From Metabacillus niabensis (GTDB lineage Bacteria > Bacillota > Bacilli > Bacillales > Bacillaceae): DNA of 64,000 nt. The position numbers and the translations under genes are program-made. The stretch is taken from positions 124,001 to 188,000 of the forward strand of contig NZ_JAIVLH010000004.1 of assembly GCF_020524345.1 (NCBI RefSeq). The letters run 5' to 3'. The notes under the pieces were generated by a model. It was not told where the DNA came from. It did no database searches and was given only the letters and a program-made list of their open reading frames with translations. Of the stretch, positions 1-7,848 are shown piece by piece; position 1 is the first letter of the stretch, and each line of letters begins with the position of its first letter.

Positions 1-627
1 GTTGCATTAGCAATGATGTTGAATATGAAAGTAAAGGGTATGGCTGTTTACAGAACAATCTTTTTCTTACCTACACTTGTTCCGCACGTAGCACTTGCTG
101 TGTTATGGATGTGGCTCCTAAATCCTGGGTTCGGACTTGTAAATGGATTATTAAATACAATTGGAATTGAAGGACCGGCATGGCTTGGGAGTGAAACATG
201 GTCAAAACCTTCCCTTATACTCATGTCTTTATGGGGAATTGGGCAGGCGGTGGTTATTTATCTTGCCGGGCTAGGTGATATACCTGATGATTATTATGAT
301 GCGGCAGATGTAGACGGGGCAAATTGGTTTCAGAAGACCTTTCATATTACCCTGCCTCTATTAACGCCTGTAATCTTTTTTAACTTGGTTATGGGAATTA
401 TTGGGGCGTTCCAGCAATTTACCTTACCTTACACATTAACTCAAGGTCAAGGGACACCAGCAAATTCATTAACTTTCTATGTAATGTATTTATATGACAA
501 TGGATTTAAATTCTTTAAGATGGGCTACGCATCAGCCATGGCTTGGATTTTGTTTATCATTATCATGGCGTTAACAGCGGTTGTATTTATTACATCTAAG
601 CGCTGGGTTCATTATCAAGGAAAATAG
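1..627 (+). CDS. Sugar ABC transporter permease, MalF/UgpA type (5' partial)
   Basis: The reading frame is open from base 1, so the gene begins upstream and only about 208 C-terminal residues are visible. It is an inner-membrane permease subunit of a carbohydrate importer. The binding-protein-dependent transport signature (EAA loop) lies near bases 290-355 with the pattern DYYDAADVDGA followed by FxxxTLPLL, as in MalF/UgpA proteins. Several hydrophobic spans surround it. The partner permease starts 11 bases after its stop, so the two form a heterodimer. The solute-binding protein and ATPase are not in the window. The substrate is not identifiable from sequence; the downstream oxidoreductases suggest a sugar, polyol or glycoside. 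Confidence 0.9.
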   Translation, partial: VALAMMLNMKVKGMAVYRTIFFLPTLVPHVALAVLWMWLLNPGFGLVNGLLNTIGIEGPAWLGSETWSKPSLILMSLWGIGQAVVIYLAGLGDIPDDYYDAADVDGANWFQKTFHITLPLLTPVIFFNLVMGIIGAFQQFTLPYTLTQGQGTPANSLTFYVMYLYDNGFKFFKMGYASAMAWILFIIIMALTAVVFITSKRWVHYQGK

Positions 628-638
628 GGGGGAAGAAT

Positions 639-1472
639 ATGGATGGAACAACAAAAAAAACTGTTTCCAGAAGTCTGGCACATATAATCTTAATTGTCGC
701 ATCTTTCTTTTTTTTAATTCCGTTTATTTGGATGGTATCAACCTCATTAAAGCCGTTGGACCAAGTGTTTACGTTTCCGCCTGAGTGGATTCCAAAGCCT
801 TTTCAATGGAGTAATTATATTGATGCAATGAACTATATTCCGTTCTTCACCTATTTGAAAAACACGATCATCATCACATTATTCAGTACACTTGGTGCTG
901 TATTATCTTGTCCGCTTGTTGCCTATAGTTTTGCAAAACTAAAGTGGCCGGGCAGAAACCTTCTATTTATTATCACAATTGGTGTCATGATGATACCAGG
1001 GCAGGTTACAATGATCCCGCTTTTCTTATTATTTGAGAAATTAGGATTAGTTGGAACCCCTTATCCTTTAATCATACCTGCATTTTTTGGCATTCCGTTT
1101 TATATCTTTCTATTAAGACAATTCTTTATGGGTTTGCCTGATAGTTTAAGAGAAGCGGCGAAAATAGATGGAGCAGGGGAATTTAGAATCTATTGGCAAA
1201 TTATGCTGCCGCTAGCAAAACCTGCTGTCTTGGCAGTTGGCTTATTTCAATTTATGGCCAGTTGGACAGATTTTATCGGTCCATTACTCTATTTAACTGA
1301 TTCGATTCAGTATACGTTATCACTTGGGCTTCAGCAATTCCAAAGTCAAAAAGGTTCTGAGTGGGGATTAATGATGGCAGTTTCAACCATGATGACCGTT
1401 CCGGTTATTATATTATTCTTCTTTTTACAGAAGACATTTATTAAAGGCATTACATTCAGTGGTATTAAATAA
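639..1472 (+). CDS. Sugar ABC transporter permease, MalG/UgpE type
   Basis: This 277-residue protein is the second permease of the importer, of normal family length. It has an N-terminal hydrophobic segment at about residues 13-33, the usual periplasmic loop, and six predicted spans. The EAA loop reads LREAAKIDGAGEFRIYWQIM near residue 170, followed by LPLAKPA. A GGGGGGAAG ribosome binding site precedes the ATG. It follows the first permease by 11 bases and leads directly into the isomerase gene, so it is part of the same operon. Confidence 0.92.
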   Translation: MDGTTKKTVSRSLAHIILIVASFFFLIPFIWMVSTSLKPLDQVFTFPPEWIPKPFQWSNYIDAMNYIPFFTYLKNTIIITLFSTLGAVLSCPLVAYSFAKLKWPGRNLLFIITIGVMMIPGQVTMIPLFLLFEKLGLVGTPYPLIIPAFFGIPFYIFLLRQFFMGLPDSLREAAKIDGAGEFRIYWQIMLPLAKPAVLAVGLFQFMASWTDFIGPLLYLTDSIQYTLSLGLQQFQSQKGSEWGLMMAVSTMMTVPVIILFFFLQKTFIKGITFSGIK

Positions 1473-1503
1473 AATAATAGAGACTCAGTTGGAGGCGATG
1501 AAA

Positions 1504-2382
1504 TTGAACAGACAAATCGGAATGAGGATTCCACCAAAACTTGGAGCAGATGGTATTGAATCATTAGCAAAATGGGCATCAAAAATAGGGATCGATGTGA
1601 TTGATGTGCCATATTTCAATGAAGAGGTTAAAACAGCTCTAGAAACAAACGGGCTAGAAGTAGGTTCTGTTGATGGTCTTGGAGCGGTTGGACAAACAAA
1701 ACTATTAAGCACAGATGAAAAGGTGCGCTTGCAAGCAGTCGAGTCAATAAATGCACAATTTAGCGAGATTGCAAGCTTAGGTGGCCGTGTTATCTTTATG
1801 TGTTTGGTTCCTGAAGATATCGCGATGGATCGAAAGGAAGCGTTCTCAATTTGGAAAGAAACATTTCCATCCATTGTTAAACAAGCTGAAAATGAAAATC
1901 TTTATATTGCCCTTGAAGGATGGCCTGGACCTGCCCCGTATTATCCAACATTAGGTACAACACCAGAAATGTTAAGAGCCATGTTTAATGAAATTCCGTC
2001 CAAGCATTTCGGGCTAAACTATGATCCTTCACACCTGGTAAGACTTGGTATTGATCACTTGCGAGTATTAACCGAGTTTGGTGATCGAGTGAATTATTGT
2101 CATGGGAAAGACACAGAAATCCTTCATGATGATCTCTACGAACATGGTATTTTACCTGCAACATTTGGTGCAAAATATGATTTCTCTGAAGGATCATGGC
2201 GCTACACAATACCTGGCCAAGGAGAGGTTGATTGGGGGAAGGTTGCTGTTCGTTTGGATAAAATTGGTTACCAAGGTCCAGTAAGTATTGAGTTGGAAGA
2301 TCATCGATATTGGGGATCGCTTGAAGCAGAACGTCAAGGAATTATAAAAGCAAAAGAACATCTATCTATCTATTTTAAATAA
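1504..2382 (+). CDS. Sugar phosphate isomerase/epimerase family TIM-barrel protein
   Basis: The protein belongs to the AP-endonuclease-2-like TIM-barrel family of sugar isomerases and epimerases, which also includes enzymes acting on 3-keto-sugars. Visible hallmarks are the metal-site strand ALEGWPG, the NYDPSHL strand, a CHGKD motif and a terminal SIELED. The start is set as TTG at 1504, because GGAGG at 1491-1495 lies 8 bases before it; ATG at 1498 would be only two bases from that site, and an open frame back to 1459 would overlap the upstream permease. About 292 residues. It sits between the permeases and three dehydrogenases, suggesting it acts on the oxidised sugar they produce. The exact substrate is unknown. 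Confidence 0.85.
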   Translation: MNRQIGMRIPPKLGADGIESLAKWASKIGIDVIDVPYFNEEVKTALETNGLEVGSVDGLGAVGQTKLLSTDEKVRLQAVESINAQFSEIASLGGRVIFMCLVPEDIAMDRKEAFSIWKETFPSIVKQAENENLYIALEGWPGPAPYYPTLGTTPEMLRAMFNEIPSKHFGLNYDPSHLVRLGIDHLRVLTEFGDRVNYCHGKDTEILHDDLYEHGILPATFGAKYDFSEGSWRYTIPGQGEVDWGKVAVRLDKIGYQGPVSIELEDHRYWGSLEAERQGIIKAKEHLSIYFK

Positions 2383-2402
2383 AATTTGAGGAGGATTTTA
2401 AC

Positions 2403-3512
2403 ATGTCAAAAACAGTTAAAGTAGCGATTATTGGTTGTGGTGGTATTGCAAATGGAAAGCATATGCCAAGTTTGAAAAAAATAGAGGCAGTTGAGCTTGT
2501 TGCCTTTTGTGATGTGATTGTTGAACGAGCTGAAAAAGCGGCACAAGAATATGGAATAAAGGATGCAAAAGTGTATGAAAATTATCAAGATTTGCTTGAA
2601 GATGGAACGATTGAAGTAGTTCACGTGTTAACACCTAATGATTCACATGCAGTAATTTCGATCGCGGCTTTAGATGCTGGAAAGCATGTAATGTGTGAAA
2701 AGCCGATGGCAAAAACGTCCCAAGAGGCACGTGCGATGCTGGAAGCGGCAAAACGTTCAGGTAAGAAACTTACAATCGGGTATAATAACCGATTCCGCCC
2801 TGATAGCCAGCACTTACATAAACTATGTGAACGTGGAGATCTTGGAGAAGTTTACTATGCAAAGGCACATGCCATTCGCCGTCGCGCAGTTCCTACATGG
2901 GGGGTATTCCTCGATGAAGAGAAGCAAGGTGGTGGTCCTTTAATTGACATTGGTACACATGCACTTGATTTAACATTATGGATGATGAATAACTATAAAC
3001 CGAAGTCTGTTATGGGCTCATCATTTCATAAGTTAAGCCAAAAAAGAAATGCAGCAAATGCTTGGGGACCTTGGGATCCTGAGAAATTTACAGTTGAAGA
3101 TTCTGCTTTTGGTTTTATCACAATGGAAAATGGGGCTACGATCGTATTAGAGGCTAGCTGGGCACTAAATTCCTTAGATGTGGATGAAGCCAAATGTTCA
3201 TTAAGTGGAACAGAAGGTGGAGCAGATATGAAGGATGGCTTAAGGATAAATGGAGAAAACTTCGGGAAGCTATATACGACAAATGTGGATCTTGGACCTG
3301 GTGGAGTAGCGTTTTATGATGGAAGCGTTGAATCTGATGCAGATTTAGAAGCACGGATGTGGATTGATAATATTCTTCATGATACAGAACCCGTTGTAAA
3401 GCCGGAAGAGGCATATGTTGTTACACAGATTTTGGAAGCAATCTATGAATCTGCTAAAACGGGAAAAGCGGTATATTTTGATGAAAAAGCAGCTCTTTTG
3501 TCAAACTCATAA
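2403..3512 (+). CDS. Gfo/Idh/MocA family NAD(P)-dependent oxidoreductase (first of three)
   Basis: This 369-residue protein is a sugar or polyol dehydrogenase of the glucose-fructose oxidoreductase/inositol dehydrogenase family. The N-terminal Rossmann motif GCGGIANGKH is at residues 11-20, the catalytic-lysine EKP motif at 99-101, and the second catalytic motif DIGTHALD at about 182-189 keeps the usual Asp and His. The length is normal. A GAGGAGG-type site precedes the ATG, 20 bases after the isomerase stop. It is likely cotranscribed with the transporter. The substrate cannot be named from sequence; inositols and 3-keto-glycosides are both known for this family. Confidence 0.9.
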   Translation: MSKTVKVAIIGCGGIANGKHMPSLKKIEAVELVAFCDVIVERAEKAAQEYGIKDAKVYENYQDLLEDGTIEVVHVLTPNDSHAVISIAALDAGKHVMCEKPMAKTSQEARAMLEAAKRSGKKLTIGYNNRFRPDSQHLHKLCERGDLGEVYYAKAHAIRRRAVPTWGVFLDEEKQGGGPLIDIGTHALDLTLWMMNNYKPKSVMGSSFHKLSQKRNAANAWGPWDPEKFTVEDSAFGFITMENGATIVLEASWALNSLDVDEAKCSLSGTEGGADMKDGLRINGENFGKLYTTNVDLGPGGVAFYDGSVESDADLEARMWIDNILHDTEPVVKPEEAYVVTQILEAIYESAKTGKAVYFDEKAALLSNS

Positions 3513-3527
3513 GAAAGGAGAAATCTT

Positions 3528-4514
3528 ATGAAACAAATCAAACTCGGTTTTATCGGTACAGGTGGTATCGCACATTTGCATGCAAAGCAAATGCTAGCCG
3601 AAAAAAATGTAGAAATTGAAGCAATAGCTGATCCAAGTGCTCATAATAGAGAACTCTTTCTTAAAACATTTAATCTATTAGAGGTGGAACAGTTTTCCGA
3701 TCATCAAGAAATGTTAGAGAACAGTGCATTGGATGCTGTTATCATATGCTCTCCACATACACTTCATAAGCAGCATGTTGTTGATGCATTAGAGCATCAG
3801 TGTCATGTGTTAGTAGAAAAGCCAATGGCCTGTTCTGTGGAAGAATCAACTCTTTTGATTGATTTGGCAAAAGAGAAAGGGAAAATCCTGCAAGTATCCT
3901 ATCAAAGGCATTTTGAACCTGCATTCTTGTATATACGAAATGCTATCTCAGATGGTGTCATTGGGAAGCTTACCTCTGTATCTGCCAACCTTTATCAAGA
4001 GTGGGGACATCTTTCGAAAAATACATGGAGACAGAATCCTGATCTATCCGGTGGAGGGATGCTGATGGATTCTGGTAGTCACATTATTGATGTCTTATTA
4101 TGGACAACAGGATTAAAACCGCTGGAGATAAAGTCAACAATAGAAACACATGGACGTTCAGTTGAATTGGATTCGATTTCAACAATAAGGTTCGAAAATA
4201 ATGTTATTGCAGGTCTCACTATAATTGGTAATGCACCTAGTTGGCATGAAACCTATGTATTTTGTGGAGAACAGGGAGCGATCTTTTTTGATAATGGGAA
4301 GTTATGGATTCGAAAATTAGGAGAAGAGCCGATCCTACCTGTACTTCCAGAACAAACAACAAATTCCGATCAAAGTTTTATTCGTTCAATATTAGGAGAA
4401 CATGAAGTAATGGTGCCGGGAGATTTTGCGAAAGAAGTTGTAGGATTAACAGAAAAAATCTATCAATCTTCTGGCTACCAACCTCATTCAGCTCAGAAAG
4501 AGGGATCTCTATGA
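3528..4514 (+). CDS. Gfo/Idh/MocA family oxidoreductase (second of three)
   Basis: A 328-residue member of the same family, somewhat shorter than its neighbours. The dinucleotide motif GTGGIAHLHAK is at residues 10-20, EKP at 97-99, and the Asp/His motif DSGSHIID at 181-188. AAGGAG precedes the ATG. The last four bases overlap the start of the next gene (ATGA), which implies translational coupling. Sequence divergence from the other two copies suggests a distinct step or stereochemistry rather than simple recent duplication. Confidence 0.9.
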   Translation: MKQIKLGFIGTGGIAHLHAKQMLAEKNVEIEAIADPSAHNRELFLKTFNLLEVEQFSDHQEMLENSALDAVIICSPHTLHKQHVVDALEHQCHVLVEKPMACSVEESTLLIDLAKEKGKILQVSYQRHFEPAFLYIRNAISDGVIGKLTSVSANLYQEWGHLSKNTWRQNPDLSGGGMLMDSGSHIIDVLLWTTGLKPLEIKSTIETHGRSVELDSISTIRFENNVIAGLTIIGNAPSWHETYVFCGEQGAIFFDNGKLWIRKLGEEPILPVLPEQTTNSDQSFIRSILGEHEVMVPGDFAKEVVGLTEKIYQSSGYQPHSAQKEGSL

Positions 4515-5599
4515 CACAAGCTATTCAAATTGGTATCATCGGGAGCGGTGGGATTGCAGCAGCACATGCACGAGCCTATAAGAAAATGCCAGATGTGAAG
4601 ATCGTTGCAGTTGCAGATGTGATTCCAGGTAAAGCAAAGGAATTCATTGAAAAACTTGAATTAAAAGATGCAAAAGCATTTGATGATCATCGGGAACTTT
4701 TACAGTTAGATCTTGATGGAGTCAGTATTTGTACTCCAAATGTTGCCCATCATCCAACAACAGTTGATTCTTTATCAGCTGGTAAACATGTCTTAGTAGA
4801 AAAACCGATGGCTGTTACATTACAACAGGCAATCGAAATGGTAGAAGCATCTAAAAAAGCTGACCGTATGTTATCGGTTGGATTTCAACCAAGATATGAC
4901 CCTAATATGCAAGCGGTAAAAGAGCTTGTTCAATCAGGTCAACTAGGAAATGTTTATTATGTTCAAGCTGGTGGAGGGCGTCGCCGCGGTATGCCTCGTG
5001 GAACGTTTATTAATAAAGAGCTTGCAGGCGCAGGGGCAATGGCAGACATAGGGTGCTATTCGTTGGATTTAGCATTAAATACACTTGGTTATCCAAAGCC
5101 ACTTACCGTTTCTGCGTACACGTCGAATCATTTTGGTACAAATCCTCTTTATCATCAAGAGGCAGATCGGTTCGATGTAGAAGATTTTGGTACCGCCTTT
5201 ATTCGATTAGAAGGTGGAATTGTACTGAACTTTAAAATATCCTGGGCCATGCATATGGATTCTCTTGGACCAACTCTATTTTTAGGAACAGATGCCGGTT
5301 TAAAATTAACACCAGCCGGAAGTGGACCATGGAGCGGAGTTTGGGACGGTGGAATTGGTGAAATTAGCATGTTTCATGATATAAAAGGTCACCACGTTGA
5401 AACAGAGATTCCAGTTAAACAACATCAGCTTGACATTTTTTATGAAAAAGTCCGGGATTTTGTTGTGAGCATAAAAGAAAGCAGGTCTGCCCCAATACCT
5501 GGTGAACAGATTGTCATTAATCAAGCGATTATTGATGGAATTCTACGATCTTCAGATGAAGGTAGAGAAGTTTCTGTCGATATTCCCAATTTCAAATAG
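4511..5599 (+). CDS. Gfo/Idh/MocA family oxidoreductase (third of three, DxGxY variant)
   Basis: A 362-residue oxidoreductase. The Rossmann motif GSGGIAAAHA is at residues 11-20 and EKP at 97-99. The second catalytic motif reads DIGCYSLD (about 179-186), so the common His is replaced by Tyr, as in glucose-fructose oxidoreductase-like members. It overlaps the previous gene by four bases and is followed within 10 bases by a strong hairpin, so it is the last gene of the operon. The Tyr variant implies a different substrate or direction from the two upstream copies. Confidence 0.9.
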   Translation: MTQAIQIGIIGSGGIAAAHARAYKKMPDVKIVAVADVIPGKAKEFIEKLELKDAKAFDDHRELLQLDLDGVSICTPNVAHHPTTVDSLSAGKHVLVEKPMAVTLQQAIEMVEASKKADRMLSVGFQPRYDPNMQAVKELVQSGQLGNVYYVQAGGGRRRGMPRGTFINKELAGAGAMADIGCYSLDLALNTLGYPKPLTVSAYTSNHFGTNPLYHQEADRFDVEDFGTAFIRLEGGIVLNFKISWAMHMDSLGPTLFLGTDAGLKLTPAGSGPWSGVWDGGIGEISMFHDIKGHHVETEIPVKQHQLDIFYEKVRDFVVSIKESRSAPIPGEQIVINQAIIDGILRSSDEGREVSVDIPNFK

Positions 5600-5605
5600 A
5601 TGGAC

Positions 5606-5637
5606 CAAAGAGAGAAAGAGGGATCTTTCTCTCTTTG
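5606..5637 (+). terminator. Hairpin terminator of the sugar operon
   Basis: A perfect 14-bp stem (5606-5619 with 5624-5637) closes on a GGGA loop directly after the third dehydrogenase gene. The following TTATTGTAG is only moderately T-rich. Confidence 0.75.
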
Positions 5638-5677
5638 TTATTGTAGTACGTTGGTCGGAGTGTTAATGTCGAAAAAT

Positions 5678-5776
5678 GTCTAATCGAAAATATATTTCGG
5701 AAATCGAAAATAAATCTTTATAATCGTTGATATAATGGTAAAATCGAAGATAAATCTAAAAAATCGAAGATAAAAT
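5678..5776. repeat. Intergenic AATCGAARATAAAT-type repeat cluster
   Basis: The motif AATCGAARATAAATCT occurs at 5702-5717 and 5742-5757, with a shorter copy at 5762-5776. A related segment at 5678-5691 is the exact reverse complement of 53259-53272 in another intergenic region. The block is AT-rich and non-coding, in the space before the MATE-like gene. Confidence 0.6.
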
Positions 5777-5805
5777 GATCGAACCATTAAAAAGGGAGAT
5801 GAACC

Positions 5806-7140
5806 ATTATTAATTCTCAAGATGACACGTTATCGACCAAGAAGATTCTCATGTTCTTTGTACCTTTAGGATTGTCAGCGAGTTTAGTTACGTTTTCCCA
5901 CATGATTATCAACGGAACATTAACGAGAGGGAATAACGCAGAAATTATTATCGCAAGTTATGTCGTAGCGATGAGCTTGTTTGGCATTACAGAACGGTTG
6001 GGAGTATTGCTGCGTAATGCCTGCTCTGCCTTAGTGCGCGACAAAGTTTCGTTTCATGCTATGTCGACTGTAAGTGCTTATGTTGTATTAGGGTTAATGC
6101 TGGCTGCTGCTTCCATTGCTTTTACTCCTATAGGAAAGTGGATATTCTCAACATTTTTCGGAGCAGATCAAAGCATGATATCGGAAATAATTAGTGTGTA
6201 CCAAGTTCTCATCTTTGTCACGTTTTTTTCTGCAATAAGGTGCTTATTTCAGGGTGTTATTATTTTGAATAGACAAACAAAATGGTTAACGATTGGGATG
6301 ATCATCCGTTTGGTTGTTATGTATCTTTTGTCTTTATATTTTATAGAAACGGGGAATATCAATGCCCGAACAGGGGCGATTATCTTTTTATCAGGAATGA
6401 TGGTAGAGAGTTTAATCAGTTTTCTGGAAGGAAGAGTACTTGTGAAAAAAATGGTCGATAAAGACCCAACACATTCGATCCGAACAAAGAAACAGATATT
6501 TCAATTTTATCATCCTCTTATTCTTTCTTCGTTAATTATCGTCATGGTTGGACCGGTGATCAATTCCTTTTTAGGGAAAACGAATGAAATTGAATTAGCC
6601 ATTGCGTCTTATGCGATTGCCCTAAGCATTACGCAATTATTTTTAAGCTTTTTTACATATACACATCAAATTGTTTTGACTTTTCACAAAGACCATCCTC
6701 AAAAGGTGCAGCAGTTTACGTTTATGATTGGATTTATTCCGACATTAATATTAGCTGTTTTTTGTTTTTCACCAATCGGTCCATTTTTTATTGAACATGT
6801 TTTAGGAGCAAATGATCGTCTTGTTACATCAAGTCTTGACTGTCTTTATGTCTTTATGCTGATGACACTGGCTTTTCCGTTTATTGATTATTGTAATGGT
6901 TTACTAATGGTAAAAAAACAGACTAAAATAATGGTTTACTCACAATCTACAAATCTTATTTTTACATTCCTCGTCCTTCTTATTATCTCAACCGTTTTTC
7001 CGCACTGGAACGGAAGAATCGGTGCTATAGCTCAATCTGTCGGAATGCTTTCTGAACTTGGTATATTAGCTTTTATTTTGTTCAGCAGAGGAAAGAAAAA
7101 TCAGCTTCGTCACACGGAAAAGAATTTTGTGAATGGATGA
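5806..7140 (+). CDS. MATE/MOP-like polytopic membrane protein
   Basis: A protein of about 444 residues with roughly twelve hydrophobic spans in two similar halves, resembling the MOP/MATE superfamily of exporters and flippases. The first ATG is at 5851, but it sits at the edge of the first membrane span and has only a weak ribosome binding site. The frame is open upstream to a TGA at 5800, and GGGAG at 5794-5798 is 7 bases before ATT at 5806, giving a hydrophilic leader starting INSQDD. A rare ATT (5806 or 5809) start is therefore inferred. The substrate is unknown. It lies alone between the repeat block and a glycosidase remnant. Confidence 0.7.
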   Translation: MINSQDDTLSTKKILMFFVPLGLSASLVTFSHMIINGTLTRGNNAEIIIASYVVAMSLFGITERLGVLLRNACSALVRDKVSFHAMSTVSAYVVLGLMLAAASIAFTPIGKWIFSTFFGADQSMISEIISVYQVLIFVTFFSAIRCLFQGVIILNRQTKWLTIGMIIRLVVMYLLSLYFIETGNINARTGAIIFLSGMMVESLISFLEGRVLVKKMVDKDPTHSIRTKKQIFQFYHPLILSSLIIVMVGPVINSFLGKTNEIELAIASYAIALSITQLFLSFFTYTHQIVLTFHKDHPQKVQQFTFMIGFIPTLILAVFCFSPIGPFFIEHVLGANDRLVTSSLDCLYVFMLMTLAFPFIDYCNGLLMVKKQTKIMVYSQSTNLIFTFLVLLIISTVFPHWNGRIGAIAQSVGMLSELGILAFILFSRGKKNQLRHTEKNFVNG

Positions 7141-7173
7141 ATCTTTTTCAAAATCAATATTTTGTAATAGAAA

Positions 7174-7211
7174 CACCACAAATCCTTTGTGATAATAAAG
7201 GGCTTGTGGTG
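7174..7211. terminator. Long interrupted hairpin after the MATE-like gene
   Basis: CACCACAA (7174-7181) pairs with TTGTGGTG (7204-7211), and CCTTT (7184-7188) with AAAGG (7197-7201). No T-run follows on the plus strand; on the minus strand the stem is followed by TTTCT. It may act as a terminator or be a mobile hairpin. Confidence 0.45.
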
Positions 7212-7222
7212 CAAAACTTCCC

Positions 7223-7500
7223 GGAAAGAGAAGGTATACACTTCCAATTCCAGTCAGTGAAAAAGTCTTGTATTTAAAAGTGAAGGTGGAATTTGAAAAC
7301 TACAATTTTTGTATTCTCTTGACGTTTTAAGTTTTGAGAAGATAGGACCGGAAATTGAAGACAGCAGTTTATCGGATGAAGCATGTGAACAAGGATGGTT
7401 TACAGGTGCAATGGTTGGTATTTGTTGTCAAGATATGACTGGAGATGCTATTGCAGCAGACTTTGATTGGTTTAAATACAATACATCTATAGAAAGATAA
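7223..7500 (+). pseudogene. Remnant of a GH43-type glycosidase (C-terminal fragment)
   Basis: The fragment resembles the C-terminal beta-sandwich of family 43 xylosidases/arabinofuranosidases. The first part (7223 to about 7300) reads through IPVSEKVLYLKV and VEFENYNF; a one-base frameshift near 7300-7309 then moves to a frame reading YSLDV, KIGPEIEDSSLSDEA, GWFTGAMVGICCQD and ADFDWF. The catalytic domain is absent, and there is no start or ribosome binding site. It is a decayed gene end, which hints that a plant-polysaccharide locus was once present here. Confidence 0.65.
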
Positions 7501-7789
7501 TAAGTGAAATTGGACAATTATAATTTACACTCAGTTGTTGGGGGAGGTAATATTTCTCCAGTAAAAGCTTGACAACTGAGTAAATTCCCAAGATACAGTT
7601 CATTCATTGTAAATCATTCATTCTTTTTAATTATCAACAAGCCAAAAGGATTCTTCTCTTTGATTGAAATTGTATTTCTAATTGAAAAGAAAACCACTCT
7701 TCAACCTTTTCAATTTCCCTTATTTCAGTTTTTAGGGGGAAAGAGAAATGGGAAATTTGAGTGATTACAGCCTAGTGAAAGGGTTAACA
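7501..7789. other. Intergenic region without a recognisable gene
   Basis: AT-rich sequence with no credible ORF. It contains an inverted pair TCAGTTGT (7532-7539) and ACAACTGA (7571-7578) flanking a GGGGGAGG stretch. No transposase remnant was recognised; nothing else is seen. Confidence 0.5.
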
Positions 7790-7815
7790 GCCTTAGCTTT
7801 TGTCTTTGCTAAGGC
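7790..7815. terminator. Hairpin downstream of glcF
   Basis: GCCTTAGC (7790-7797) and GCTAAGGC (7808-7815) form a perfect 8-bp stem. The plus side is followed by a T-rich tract; for the minus-strand glcDF transcript it is the first hairpin beyond the stop codon. It may work in both directions. Confidence 0.6.
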
Positions 7816-7848
7816 CTGATTTTTATATTTGGAACGAATGGTCCTTCA

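Noticed and set aside
4381-4514. Frameshift or fusion between the second and third dehydrogenase genes
   Set aside because: The overlap is a normal ATGA junction; both proteins have complete motifs and normal lengths.
7532-7578. Insertion sequence ends (TCAGTTGT/ACAACTGA)
   Set aside because: The arms are only 8 bases, 31 apart, with no transposase remnant or target duplication.
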